Shown: positions 1-8,361, numbered from the stretch's first letter. The stretch is DNA of 64,000 nt from Subtercola sp. (GCA_025463765.1 JAODBC010000022.1:1-64000); one strand, 5' to 3'. Notes: generated by a model from the sequence alone, not told the origin. Made by a program: numbers and translations.

Positions 1-534
1 GTCTCTGGGCGTGCGGTGGGTTGGATCGATGGCATCGAAGAATCCGTCCCGCCGAGCGTGGTCGAGCAGACCATCTGCCACGCCGACATCATCACCACAC
101 TGTTCGGGGAGCACGGGGAAGTGCTCCAGCTCGGGAAGACGAAGCGGCTGTTCAGCCCGGCGCAGAACCGGGCGTTGGCGAACCGTGACGGCGGCTGCGT
201 GTGGAAGGGCTGTAACCGGCCACCGCAGTTCTGCGAGAGCCACCACGTCGTCGCGTGGAAAGACGACACGTACTTGCCCGGCAGAACTGATGTGGGTAAT
301 GGTGCGTTGTTGTGCAAGTTCCACCACAACCATTTACACACCAGTGACTGGCGGCTCGTGATGGTGGATGGGGTGCCGCACCTGATCCCACCAGCATGGG
401 TCGATCATCAGCAGCGACCTCAACGGTGCCGACAAACATCAGACCGACTCACGAAAACCGACCCGCCATCGGTGTTCAATCCGCGAAGACGCGACGGCAC
501 ACCCGTGCGCCCCAGATTCACCGACGCCGACTAG
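1..534 (+). CDS. HNH endonuclease domain protein, C-terminal part (5' end outside window)
   Basis: The reading frame is open to the left edge, so the start and most of the protein lie outside the window. The visible 177 residues contain an HNH nuclease core: QNRALANRDGGC, then CVWKGC near visible residue 66, SHHVV, and a second half with LLCKFHHNHLH. This order of Cys pairs and paired His residues is the one found at the C-terminus of the DUF222-HNH proteins that occur in multiple copies in actinobacterial genomes, whose biological role is not settled. The last 50 residues are rich in Arg and Pro and look like a disordered tail. DNA binding or nicking is expected from the fold, but nothing here shows the target. 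No neighbour in the window points to a specific job. Confidence 0.8.
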   Translation, partial: VSGRAVGWIDGIEESVPPSVVEQTICHADIITTLFGEHGEVLQLGKTKRLFSPAQNRALANRDGGCVWKGCNRPPQFCESHHVVAWKDDTYLPGRTDVGNGALLCKFHHNHLHTSDWRLVMVDGVPHLIPPAWVDHQQRPQRCRQTSDRLTKTDPPSVFNPRRRDGTPVRPRFTDAD

Positions 535-579
535 CCGCTGAAGACGCGCGACGCCCGGCGAAGCGCGATACGCTCGGTG

Positions 580-769
580 CCGTTCGACCACCCCCGTGCG
601 ACGACCGCCGTTCGACCACCCCCGTGCGACGACGGCCGTGCCACGACCCCCGTTCGACCACCCCGTTCGACGGGCCCGGTGCGGCACGGTCGAGGCGTGG
701 CTGGTGAAACCGGCGTATGCAGCATGGCGAGTGCGTGGCTGGTGAGACGGCGGGCGCAGCATGGCGAGG
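580..769. repeat. Intergenic tandem repeats
   Basis: The 271-base gap between the HNH gene and the oxidoreductase holds two local repeat arrays and no credible gene. The first (about 580-670) repeats a unit containing CGTTCGACCACCCCCGTGCG two full times and then degenerates. The second (695-769) is a direct duplication of a 37-38 base unit beginning GCGTGGCTGGTGA and ending GCAGCATGGCGAG. Both look like slippage products in non-coding DNA. Confidence 0.6.
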
Positions 770-805
770 GCGTGCCGGGTACCGTTTGACCCGGCAGCCC
801 GGGCG

Positions 806-1780
806 TCAGTCGGGCGGAGTCAGAACGATTCGGCCGAAGACCTCGCCGGCGTCCATGCGTCTGTGTGCTTCGGATGCCTCGCGGAGGTGCAGCACGTCAT
901 GAACGACGGCGCGCAGCTCGCCACGAGCGGCGGCCTCGAATTGCTCGGCGCGCACGCGATTGCGCTCGGGTATGGGAACGGTGTCGAGGCTGAAGGTGCT
1001 GAACGAAAGCGATCGCTGAAAGCCACGCATGAGCGCCATGCCGAAGTCTGCCGGAGGATACCCGCCGACGACTCCGACCGACACGAGCCGACCGTTCGGG
1101 GCGAGCCTGTCGAAGAAGGTCGGCATTGCCGCGCCTGCCACAACGTCGAGCACGACGTCGTACTCCGGCGGGGCTGTAGACGGTTCGTCGTGCTCAGCAC
1201 CCGAACGGTCGAGCAGCCGGTCGGCTCCGAGCATCCGCAACCGCTCGCCGCGATCAGCGGACGACGTTGTGACGCCGATCGAGCGTGCCCCCAGTGCCGC
1301 GGCGAGTTGCACGGCCGTGATGCCGATGCTGCCCGAGGCGCCGCGAACGAGCAGCGCTTCGCCCGGCACGAAGTGCGCGTGAGCGAGTGCGTAGTGAGCG
1401 ACGGGTCCGGCGCTGCCTAAGGTCACCGCATCGATCGCCGACAGCGCAGCGGGAAGGCGCGTGACATCGTCGAGAGCCGCGACGGCACGTTCGGCGTATC
1501 CACCGCTCAGGCCCGTGAATGCCCAGACCCGCTCGCCGATCCACGACGGGTCGACGCCCTTGCCGACACCGATGACCCGGCCTGCTACTTCGCTGCCCGG
1601 CACCAGGCCTGGGCTGAATCCGCTGCCGAGAGTGCCGCGCCGAATGACCGCGTCGACTCCGCCGACGCCGATGGCTTCGACATCGATCAGAAGGTGGCCC
1701 TGGCCGGGTGTGGGCTCGGGTAAGGCGACTACGGCCATTCCGTCGGCGTCGCCGAATGTATGAATTGTGACTGCTTGCAT
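806..1780 (-). CDS. Zinc-independent quinone oxidoreductase (MDR superfamily)
   Basis: A 324-residue medium-chain dehydrogenase/reductase of the quinone oxidoreductase type. Seen in the sequence: an N-terminal GroES-like half (MQAVTIHTFGDADGM, then a PTPGQGHLLIDVEAIGV segment), a nucleotide-binding stretch with VRGASGSIGITAVQLA around residue 150, and no cluster of Cys ligands for structural zinc. The family reduces quinones or enones with NADPH in the cytoplasm. The ORF track starts 17 codons upstream; I prefer the ATG at 1780 because MQAVTIHTFG is the usual family N-terminus and the longer start would run through the operator. It is divergent from a TetR regulator 49 bases away, a common arrangement in which the regulator controls the reductase. 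Substrate unknown. Confidence 0.85.
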   Translation of the reverse strand: MQAVTIHTFGDADGMAVVALPEPTPGQGHLLIDVEAIGVGGVDAVIRRGTLGSGFSPGLVPGSEVAGRVIGVGKGVDPSWIGERVWAFTGLSGGYAERAVAALDDVTRLPAALSAIDAVTLGSAGPVAHYALAHAHFVPGEALLVRGASGSIGITAVQLAAALGARSIGVTTSSADRGERLRMLGADRLLDRSGAEHDEPSTAPPEYDVVLDVVAGAAMPTFFDRLAPNGRLVSVGVVGGYPPADFGMALMRGFQRSLSFSTFSLDTVPIPERNRVRAEQFEAAARGELRAVVHDVLHLREASEAHRRMDAGEVFGRIVLTPPD

Positions 1781-1795
1781 GAATCCGACCGTAAC

Positions 1796-1809
1796 GGACA
1801 CTAGCGTCC
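1796..1809. promoter_or_regulatory. Probable TetR operator between divergent genes
   Basis: The 49-base divergent gap contains the imperfect palindrome GGACACTAGCGTCC, with 12 of 14 positions symmetric around a central CTAG. It sits between the starts of the oxidoreductase (1780) and the TetR gene (1830), so one bound dimer could silence both. Assignment to this TetR is inferred from position. Confidence 0.5.
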
Positions 1810-1829
1810 ACTTGGCTAGAGTGAGACCC

Positions 1830-2462
1830 ATGCCCGAAACATTGCCTCACATGCTGCGTGCCGACGCCGAAGATAACCGGCAGCGTGTGCTCGAAGCCGC
1901 ACGCGAGCTGTTCTCCGAACGGGGCCTCGATGTGCCGATGCGCATGATCGCCCGCCGAGCCGGAGTTGGCCCCGCGACCCTGTACCGGCGATTCCCGACG
2001 AAGCAGTCTCTGGTAGATGAAGCGTTCACCGACGAACTCCGTTCGTGTCAGACGATCGTGGCAGAGGCGTGCGCAGACACAGACCCGTGGCGCGGATTCT
2101 GTTCGTTTCTCTTTCGCATCGGCGAGCTGAACGCCCGCAACCAGGGTTTCACCGATGCGTTCATGTCGACGTTTCGCGATTCCGTCGACATCGCGGCTCA
2201 TCGGCAGGGCATCCTGCGTTCACTCGCCGCCCTGTGCCGGCGCGCACAACAGGCCGGCACTATGCGTAGCGATCTGGTGCTGGACGACGTCGTGCTCGTA
2301 CTCATGGCGGGCCGCGGCATCTCCGCGCCGACGGTCGACGCCCGCATCGCTGCCGCCCGCCGCTTCTCGGCTCTGGCGATCGAGGCGTTTCGTGCGCCCG
2401 GCCCCGAAACGGGCATCCACCTGCCGCCGCCCGCTCGCGTCGCGGCCGCGATGCTCGCCTGA
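1830..2462 (+). CDS. TetR family transcriptional regulator
   Basis: A 210-residue TetR-type repressor. The N-terminal helix-turn-helix is clear: DNRQRVLEAARELFSERG, then MIARRAGVGPATLYRRFPTK and LVDEAF, which is the family's recognition region ending in a typical YRRFPTK. The C-terminal ligand domain is mostly helical and unlike any specific subgroup I recognise. Start at the ATG at 1830 (MPETLPHM), since upstream in-frame starts overlap the divergent gene and operator. It probably represses itself and the divergent quinone oxidoreductase, with a quinone-like or reactive compound as inducer; that part is inference. Confidence 0.85.
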   Translation: MPETLPHMLRADAEDNRQRVLEAARELFSERGLDVPMRMIARRAGVGPATLYRRFPTKQSLVDEAFTDELRSCQTIVAEACADTDPWRGFCSFLFRIGELNARNQGFTDAFMSTFRDSVDIAAHRQGILRSLAALCRRAQQAGTMRSDLVLDDVVLVLMAGRGISAPTVDARIAAARRFSALAIEAFRAPGPETGIHLPPPARVAAAMLA

Positions 2463-2570
2463 GGTCGCACCCGCGCTCTCGTGAAGCATCAAGCTTGGAG
2501 TGCTACTTTGGCGCCTAGCCCTAGACCCCGGCCTGACAAGTCACTTCGATACGGCGGGAGAGGGTACGTT

Positions 2571-2771
2571 ATGCCACACGATGAGTCGCTCGACTGCATC
2601 GTCTTCGGCTGCGAGTCGGTGGCCGACGAGGTGCTGACCCTTCGGGTCGAAGAGCTGCAGCTGGTTTACGCGGTGTGCGCCTTTCACTGCTGCGATCTGC
2701 GGCGAGGGGCCTATTTTGCCGCGCCCGAACACGCGAATCGCGGCTTCATCGGCCTGAAGGTGGCCGACTGA
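2571..2771 (+). CDS. Small Cys-containing hypothetical protein
   Basis: A 66-residue ORF that I do not recognise. The ATG at 2571 follows a purine-rich GGCGGGAGAGG at a usable distance; the ORF-track start at 2481 lacks such a site. The product is acidic at the N-terminus, carries CIVFGC and CAFHCC (five Cys in all) and ends GFIGLKVAD; the Cys pattern could bind a metal but is not a known motif. It lies between the TetR gene and the Gfo/Idh gene on the same strand. It could be a chance ORF. Confidence 0.4.
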   Translation: MPHDESLDCIVFGCESVADEVLTLRVEELQLVYAVCAFHCCDLRRGAYFAAPEHANRGFIGLKVAD

Positions 2772-2804
2772 GCGGCTGTATGTGGCGGCGTGACCTCATC
2801 CTCT

Positions 2805-2826
2805 TATGTCATTATGTAATAACATA
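2805..2826. promoter_or_regulatory. Dyad operator, ATGT-N4-ACAT type, upstream of Gfo/Idh gene
   Basis: An AT-rich island in GC-rich DNA, symmetric at 18 of 22 positions from TATGT at the left to ACATA at the right. Its inner part reads ATGT-AATA-ACAT, the same layout as the dyads before the inositol transporter (10105), iolC (15310), the tautomerase (26253) and the IolT-type porter (28213). It lies 33 bases before the start of the dehydrogenase at 2859, so it likely overlaps that promoter. Confidence 0.5.
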
Positions 2827-2858
2827 GTTGAAACACGGCCACGAAGGCGAGGCGCCCC

Positions 2859-3899
2859 ATGCCCGAATCCGCAGCGCGCAGTCTGCCGCTTTTCGACGCC
2901 GCAGACCCGATGGATGCTCCGCCTCTGCGCTGGGGCATCATGGGCCTCGGCAGCATCTCTGAGCGCTTCACCACCTCGCTGTGTGCGCACACCCGACAGC
3001 AGTTGCAGGCGGCCGGATCGCGCACGCTCGCCAAGAGTACGGCGTTCGCCGCGCGTCACCACATCGCCCGAGCCCACGGTTCGTACGAGGAGCTGGTGGC
3101 CGATCCCGAGGTCGATATCGTCTATGTCGGCACTCCGACGAGCATGCATCACGACTGTGCGATGCTCGCGCTCGAAGCGGGCAAGCACGTGCTCGTCGAG
3201 AAGTCGTTCGCCGCGAACGCGCAGCAGGCCCGGGCGATGGTCGAGGCATCCGAAGCCCGCGGGCTGTTCATCATGGAGGCGATGTGGCCGCGCTTCTTAC
3301 CGTTCATGCGCACCGCGCGTACGGCGGTCGATTCGGGGCTCATTGGGCGACCGCTCACTCTGACGGCCGATCTGGCCGACTACAACGAATACGATGCCGA
3401 CAACTACATGTTCTCGCCCGAGTTGGGCGGCGGTGTGACCCTCGACCGCGGAATCTATCTCGCGTCGCTGAGCTCGCTGCTCATCGGCCCGACGCAGACC
3501 GTCGCGGTCGATGGTCTGCAAGACGCGACCGGTGTGGATGCCCACCTCAACATCACGCTCGGCAACGGTCAGGGCGCGTACTCGCAACTGATGGCCAGCA
3601 TGTACGTCAACGCGCCGTCGAATGCGCGCCTCTCGGGCACGCAGGGGAGCCTGTCGTTCGAGCCGCCGTGGTTTCTCTCGCCGCGCGTGACGCTGTTCGA
3701 TTCGCGGGGCGCGGTGCTCGACGCGGTCGACTCGTACCTGCGGCGCGACGTCGATGCCTTCTGCTATGAGGCGGCGGAGGCCGCACGGGTGATCAGTGCG
3801 GGAGGCATCTCGTCGCCGCTGATGCCGGCTCGGGAGTCGATTTCGATCATCGAGACGCTCGACCGGATTCTGCAACAGGCGCACGCCTCGTGGCAGTAG
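2859..3899 (+). CDS. Gfo/Idh/MocA family NAD(P)-dependent dehydrogenase
   Basis: A 346-residue sugar or cyclitol dehydrogenase. The Rossmann motif is WGIMGLGSIS near residue 25, followed by VDIVYVGTPTSMHHD and the family signature HVLVEKSFAANA (EKS where most members have EKP) near residue 115. The C-terminal alpha/beta domain has LGGGVTLDRGIYLASL, with the Asp that usually helps position the substrate. Such enzymes oxidise inositols, glucosides or amino sugars. The upstream dyad matches those of the inositol locus, so a role with an inositol isomer or derivative is plausible but inferred. Its 3' end overlaps the convergent GntR gene by 53 bases. Confidence 0.8.
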   Translation: MPESAARSLPLFDAADPMDAPPLRWGIMGLGSISERFTTSLCAHTRQQLQAAGSRTLAKSTAFAARHHIARAHGSYEELVADPEVDIVYVGTPTSMHHDCAMLALEAGKHVLVEKSFAANAQQARAMVEASEARGLFIMEAMWPRFLPFMRTARTAVDSGLIGRPLTLTADLADYNEYDADNYMFSPELGGGVTLDRGIYLASLSSLLIGPTQTVAVDGLQDATGVDAHLNITLGNGQGAYSQLMASMYVNAPSNARLSGTQGSLSFEPPWFLSPRVTLFDSRGAVLDAVDSYLRRDVDAFCYEAAEAARVISAGGISSPLMPARESISIIETLDRILQQAHASWQ

Positions 3900-4728
3900 C
3901 CGTTGGTGGCCTCATGGCAGCGGCGATCGGTTGGGCGCCGAGGGCGGTCAGTTCTGCCATATCGATGTTGCCGAGCGTCAACGAGCGACCGTAGGTGAAG
4001 CGCACACGGCTGGCCAGCCATGATGTTCTCGACAGCTCCACCAGCTCGCCCGTCTCGCGCAGGCGACTCGCGGTGGTCACCTCGAGCAGCGGCACATCTC
4101 GGTATGCCGCCAGCCAGCCGGCCTGCTCGATGCTGGCGAACGAGATGCGCACAGAGCTGCTGGCGCCGACCAGTGCTGTTGAAAGTGCGGTCGAAGCGGC
4201 AGACGGCAGCTCGGGCATCCACGACTCGGTGATGCCGATGGCGATCTCGTCGACCTGCTGAATGTGCCGACCGAAGCGCACGTCGTCGGGTGAGTCGTAT
4301 TCGACGTCGCGACGAAGAGCCTCGGGAATGCTTGCGTGGTCGGCGGTCTCGATAAGGCGTGAACGCGCGGTGTGGCCCGTGGCCAGCAATTGCTCTCGCC
4401 ACGGCCGAAGCAGGTCGACGTCGCAGCGAAGCAGGTCGCTGATCTCGGTAACGAAAGTGCCAGAACCTCGACGCGAACGCAAGAGCCCCTCACCGGCAAG
4501 GCCCTCAATGGCCCGGCGAACGGTCATGCGGCTGACCCCGTAGTACGTCACCAGTTCGGCCTCTGACGAGATGCGGGATCCGGGAGCGAATTCGCGTAAC
4601 TCGACTCGACGGCGAAGGTCGCGCTGCACCTGGCCCCAGGCGGTGAGGGGGGAGTCGGGTTCGACGACGAAGCGAGTCACCCGTCTATTGTGGCGCATCT
4701 CATCTGGCCCATTCGGGTCGGCGTGCAT
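3847..4728 (-). CDS. GntR family regulator with UTRA ligand domain
   Basis: A 293-residue HutC-type repressor. Residues 30-95 hold the winged helix-turn-helix: QVQRDLRRRVELREFAPGS, SEAELVTYYGVSRMTVRRAI, LRSRRGSGTFV. The rest is a UTRA fold, seen in RSRLIETADH, VDEIAIGITESWMPE and VTTASRLRETGELV, which in this family binds small metabolites. It is divergent from the P450 operon (start 4851) and convergent with the Gfo/Idh gene, overlapping that gene by 53 bases. The most economical reading is that it represses the P450 operon. Start at 4728 follows the track; an ATG 10 codons downstream is also possible and no strong ribosome site decides. Confidence 0.8.
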   Translation of the reverse strand: MHADPNGPDEMRHNRRVTRFVVEPDSPLTAWGQVQRDLRRRVELREFAPGSRISSEAELVTYYGVSRMTVRRAIEGLAGEGLLRSRRGSGTFVTEISDLLRCDVDLLRPWREQLLATGHTARSRLIETADHASIPEALRRDVEYDSPDDVRFGRHIQQVDEIAIGITESWMPELPSAASTALSTALVGASSSVRISFASIEQAGWLAAYRDVPLLEVTTASRLRETGELVELSRTSWLASRVRFTYGRSLTLGNIDMAELTALGAQPIAAAMRPPTATATRRAPVAESGRASR

Positions 4729-4776
4729 CTGAGCTTGTCTACGATCCCGTGCAACCTGCTGTAAATGTTCGTTTGT

Positions 4777-4788
4777 CCTTACTTAAGG
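4777..4788. promoter_or_regulatory. Candidate operator before the P450 operon
   Basis: The divergent gap contains CCTTACTTAAGG, with 5-base arms around a 2-base centre, about 60 bases before the reductase start. Being the clearest dyad in a gap flanked by a GntR gene, it is a candidate site for that regulator. Short, so it could be chance. Confidence 0.25.
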
Positions 4789-4850
4789 GCCGGTTCTGGT
4801 GTTAGCTTGGCGAGCGTGTCAGAGCAGTCACAGAACTCAGGAGTATGGCC

Positions 4851-6119
4851 GTGAACGAGCCAGCAGCGCCGAAACCGGCCCCTCGAATCGCCATCGTGGG
4901 TGCAGGCCCTGCGGGGTGTTACACCGCGCAGTTCTTGCGCAAGCGCTGGGGGCTCGCCGACATCGTGATCTACGACCGACACGATGCGCCGTACGGCCTC
5001 ATCCGTTACGGGGTGGCTCCCGACCATCTCGGCACCAAGGCCATCGCGAAGCAATTCGATCGGCTGTTCGCCCGTGACGGGGTGACCTTCGTCGGCGGTA
5101 CCGACATCGGCACCGACATCACTCTCGACCAGTTGCAGGCCGACTTCGATGTCGTCGTGCTCGCGACCGGGCTCTGGGCCGACCGGATGATCGATACCTT
5201 TCATACCGCTGACCATGCTGCCGCACCGCTCGCCGGTGTGTACGGCGCGGGCCGGCTGACTCGGCTGATCAACGGGCATCCGGCCGAGAGCGTGCAGGGT
5301 CTGCGCATCGGCCGCCGAACGGTCATCGTCGGCAACGGAAACGTGGCTGTCGACCTGGTGCGGCTAATGCTGACGCCCGCCGACGTGCTCGCCTCCCACG
5401 GCGTGACTGACGATGTCATCGCCGCCCTCACGGCAGGCCCGCTCGAGCACATGGATGTGGTCGGCCGGTCACCCGTGCACGCCGCGAAGTTCGACCTGGC
5501 GATGATTCGTGAGCTCGGCAAGCTCCACGACGTGCGGTTCACGAGCGACTCCCTCGTCGACGACGAGACGGCTGGTGAGGCCGCGGCTACGGATGCTCCG
5601 ACCGACGGCGCCGCAAAGGCCGCCGCGATTCGTGAACTCGTCGAAGGCTCGTCGCCCACGGCGACCCGCACCGTCGCGCTTCATTTCGGCTGGACGCCCG
5701 ACCGGGTCTCTGCCGGCGAGGCCGTCGCGGCAGGCGAGGCTGATGAGGCAGGCGAGCCGGTCGAGGGGGGTGGCGACGCCCGTGGGCATGTCGCGCACGT
5801 CACCTTCACGGCGACACCGGGTGCGGGCCAGGACGGAGCAACCCTTGAGCTCAGCACAGACTCCGTCTGCACCGCCGTCGGCTTCACCGAGACCGAAGGC
5901 GCCCTGCTGCGCCGTGACGCGATCGCGTCGCCGACCGCCGACCTCGACCGCGGTCTGCTCGCCGACGGGCTCTATTGCGTCGGCTGGTTTCGTCGTGGTC
6001 CGGTCGGAACCATACCCGCCAACCGCGCCGACGCCCGCACCGTGGCCGACGCGATCATCCACGACGTCGAGGCGGCGGCGGCCGAGCTCGATGCGGCCGT
6101 CTCGACTTCCCTTTCTTGA
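4851..6119 (+). CDS. NADPH-dependent ferredoxin/flavodoxin reductase (adrenodoxin reductase type)
   Basis: A FAD flavoprotein of about 422 residues that passes electrons from NADPH to a small redox protein. Seen: the FAD fold IAIVGAGPAGCYTAQ near the N-terminus, YGLIRYGVAPDHLGTK (a signature of the FprA/adrenodoxin-reductase family), the NADPH fold TVIVGNGNVAVDLVR near residue 160, and a C-terminal CVGWFRRGPVGTIPANRADA. A low-complexity Glu/Ala/Gly stretch sits around residues 285-305. AGGAG at 4839-4843 is 7 bases before the GTG at 4851 but only 1 base before the ATG at 4845, so I favour GTG. It is the first gene of the operon; its direct partner should be the flavodoxin just downstream, then the P450. 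Confidence 0.85.
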   Translation: MNEPAAPKPAPRIAIVGAGPAGCYTAQFLRKRWGLADIVIYDRHDAPYGLIRYGVAPDHLGTKAIAKQFDRLFARDGVTFVGGTDIGTDITLDQLQADFDVVVLATGLWADRMIDTFHTADHAAAPLAGVYGAGRLTRLINGHPAESVQGLRIGRRTVIVGNGNVAVDLVRLMLTPADVLASHGVTDDVIAALTAGPLEHMDVVGRSPVHAAKFDLAMIRELGKLHDVRFTSDSLVDDETAGEAAATDAPTDGAAKAAAIRELVEGSSPTATRTVALHFGWTPDRVSAGEAVAAGEADEAGEPVEGGGDARGHVAHVTFTATPGAGQDGATLELSTDSVCTAVGFTETEGALLRRDAIASPTADLDRGLLADGLYCVGWFRRGPVGTIPANRADARTVADAIIHDVEAAAAELDAAVSTSLS

Positions 6120-6172
6120 TCGCCTACCTCTTATACCCACTTGTACCCACGCCTCTCATATAAGGAGAATCG

Positions 6173-6637
6173 ATGAAATTCGTCATTCTGTACGGCACCG
6201 AATCGGGCAATGCCGAGACGGTCGCCGACGACCTGGTCGACGAGCTCTCGGCCGACAACGAGGTCGAGTCGATCGACATGACCGACGCTGACATCGACAC
6301 GCTGACGCCTGACGCGTTTTTTCTCGTCGTCTGCTCCACCCACGGCGACGGCGGCCTGCCGGCCAGTGCGGTGCCGTTCGCCGAGTTGCTCGACGCTGAG
6401 CGACCCGACCTCACGGGCATCCGGTATGCGATGTTCGGCCTCGGTGACAGCTCGTACGAGACCTACAGCCGGGGAAGCGAGCGTATCGACGAGCGTCTCG
6501 CGGCACTGGGCGCGACCCGTGTCGGAGAATACGGGCGGCACGACGCGAGCGACGGATCACTACCGAACGACACCGCACTGGAGTGGGCCCGAGACCTCGT
6601 GTCGACCCTTGACGACGTAGAGGCGGTGGCCCGATGA
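6173..6637 (+). CDS. Flavodoxin, likely electron donor to the P450
   Basis: A 154-residue FMN flavodoxin. The phosphate-binding loop is ILYGTESGNAETVADDL at the N-terminus, followed by the isoalloxazine loop region CSTHGDGGLPASA around residue 57 and YAMFGLGDSSYETYSRGSE around residue 85, all typical. AAGGAGA precedes the ATG. The stop overlaps the P450 start by 4 bases (ATGA), which implies translational coupling. In established systems such as cineole hydroxylase (P450cin with cindoxin) a flavodoxin replaces the usual ferredoxin; the gene order here fits the same chain: NADPH, FAD reductase, FMN flavodoxin, haem. Confidence 0.9.
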   Translation: MKFVILYGTESGNAETVADDLVDELSADNEVESIDMTDADIDTLTPDAFFLVVCSTHGDGGLPASAVPFAELLDAERPDLTGIRYAMFGLGDSSYETYSRGSERIDERLAALGATRVGEYGRHDASDGSLPNDTALEWARDLVSTLDDVEAVAR

Positions 6638-7878
6638 GCATCACCACGGCGGTTCACGCGCCCGATATCGTCATTCCCGCCGACCTCACGGTGCACTACG
6701 ACCCACTGTCGTACGCCGATTACGACTACCCGTACGACCTGTTCAAACGGCTGCGCGATAAAGCTCCGGTGTACTACAACGCCGACCGCGACCTCTACAT
6801 CGTTTCGCGCTACGCCGATGTGCGGGCGAGCCTCGGCGACCACGTTCGTCTCTCGAACCGGCTCGGCAATGACATCGACGGCACCCACGATTCGTACGGC
6901 AACGGAATGCTCGTGGCGCTGGATCCACCGCGCCACACCGCCCTGCGTGCCGCCATACGCCGCACCTTCTCGGCCCGCGAGATTCTCACGAAAGAAGACA
7001 GTACGCGTGAGTTCAGCCGAGAGCTGATCGGTTCGATTCGCCGGGCGGGCGGGGGAGACTTCGCCACCGACGTCGCCATTCCGATGGGTATCGGCATGGG
7101 AATCGCGTTGCTCGGCGCTCCGCAGAGCGACAACGAGGCGTTCAGCGAGCACCTGTTGCGCGCGATGGTTCGAATCGTCGGTCACCTCGGTGTTCCCGAC
7201 GATGCCGCGGAGGCCAACCACGAGACCGAGCAGATTCTCGAAGAACGGTTCGCCGAGCGCCGCGCAGCGATCGATGCGGGCGCCGACGGCACCAGTACCG
7301 ATGCCTTCACCCAGATTCTGATCGCGGTGCACGCCGGCAAGGTCTTTCCCGAAGAGCAGGGCGGCCTGGCGCACCTCGTGCTGTCGGCGGCGAGCGATGC
7401 ACCCGCGTCGCTGTTGACCAACTGCATTGCGATTCTCGACAAGTTTCCGGCGCTGCAGAGCTTTCTACGCGACAACCCCTCGATGATTCCGCAGTTCGTC
7501 GAAGAGTCACTGCGCTATGACACACCCGGGCAGAACCTCTCGCGCCAGACGACCGAAGAGATCGAGATCGCCGGCACGGTCATCCCCGAGAATTCGCGGG
7601 TGATGTTCTTGCAGGGTTCGGCCAACCGGGATGAACGGGTTTACGACGACCCCGACAGCTTCGACCTGACGCGCGAGTTCACGCCAGCGAATCGAATCAT
7701 GTCGTTCGGCGACGGAATCCACGCCTGCATGGGCGCTCCTTTCGCCCGGCTCGCGGCCCGGGTTGTCATCGAAGAGCTGGTGCAGGCCGGTGAGTTCCGC
7801 ATCGTCGGTTCGCCCGAACGCTGGACGAAGCAGCTCGTGCGCGGCTTCTCGAAGTTGCCGATTCGGTTCGTGTCGTGA
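6634..7878 (+). CDS. Cytochrome P450 monooxygenase
   Basis: A 414-residue soluble class-I-like bacterial P450. The haem loop reads FGDGIHACMG with the thiolate ligand at Cys365, followed by APFARLAARVVIEEL. The K-helix ExxR is ESLRYD. In the I helix the usual acid-alcohol pair is D255-A256-P257, so the Asp is kept but the conserved Thr is replaced. A substrate-channel stretch LVALDPPRHTALRAAIRRTF matches the C-helix region. It overlaps the flavodoxin gene upstream and the HtaA-domain gene downstream by 4 bases each. Substrate unknown; the missing Thr resembles P450cin, which has Asn there. Confidence 0.92.
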   Translation: MSITTAVHAPDIVIPADLTVHYDPLSYADYDYPYDLFKRLRDKAPVYYNADRDLYIVSRYADVRASLGDHVRLSNRLGNDIDGTHDSYGNGMLVALDPPRHTALRAAIRRTFSAREILTKEDSTREFSRELIGSIRRAGGGDFATDVAIPMGIGMGIALLGAPQSDNEAFSEHLLRAMVRIVGHLGVPDDAAEANHETEQILEERFAERRAAIDAGADGTSTDAFTQILIAVHAGKVFPEEQGGLAHLVLSAASDAPASLLTNCIAILDKFPALQSFLRDNPSMIPQFVEESLRYDTPGQNLSRQTTEEIEIAGTVIPENSRVMFLQGSANRDERVYDDPDSFDLTREFTPANRIMSFGDGIHACMGAPFARLAARVVIEELVQAGEFRIVGSPERWTKQLVRGFSKLPIRFVS

Positions 7879-8327
7879 CTGGCGCGGCGTCGCCCGAGGT
7901 GAGGCGCCTCGAGTGGGCCGTCAAGCCGAGCTTCGTGGCCTACGTCGAGTCCTTGCCCGACGGCCGTGTCGAGGTCGGGGGCGGGGTGACGCGCGCGAGC
8001 GACGGACGGTTCGTTTTCGGTGCTGACGCCGGGCAGGGCGAGTTCGGTTTCGTCGGCAGTGTGCACTTCTTCGGTCACCACGGTGTGCTCGACGTGACTC
8101 TCGCAGATCCGCGCATCGAAGTGGTCGGCGACAGATTCGTCGTCACGATCGAGGTGCAGGGCGAACGGGTGCACGTGGCCACGGTCGAACAACTGCGAGG
8201 TGACGGCGCCGATGTGCTCTCGGCATCTGGAGTCGAAGCCACCGACGACGGCGCCGCCCTGCTCGGCGGGGTCTACCAGGCAGGCACTCCGCTCGACAAC
8301 CTCACCATCTACAGCGCGGCCGCCTAG
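7875..8327 (+). CDS. Cytoplasmic HtaA-domain protein
   Basis: A 150-residue protein made of one HtaA-type domain: RLEWAVKPSFVAYVESLPDG at the start, then GEFGFVGSVHFFGHHG and VLDVTLADPRIEV. In corynebacteria such domains bind haem at the cell surface through a Tyr in the SFxxY stretch, and that Tyr is present here. Unlike those proteins it has no signal peptide, membrane anchor or LPXTG motif, so it should stay in the cytoplasm. The GTG start overlaps the P450 stop (GTGA). A haem-delivery or substrate-carrier role for the neighbouring P450 is inference. Confidence 0.7.
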   Translation: MTGAASPEVRRLEWAVKPSFVAYVESLPDGRVEVGGGVTRASDGRFVFGADAGQGEFGFVGSVHFFGHHGVLDVTLADPRIEVVGDRFVVTIEVQGERVHVATVEQLRGDGADVLSASGVEATDDGAALLGGVYQAGTPLDNLTIYSAAA

Positions 8328-8361
8328 GTCTCGTTTCGCTCGAAGAAAGGTACCTCTTCTC

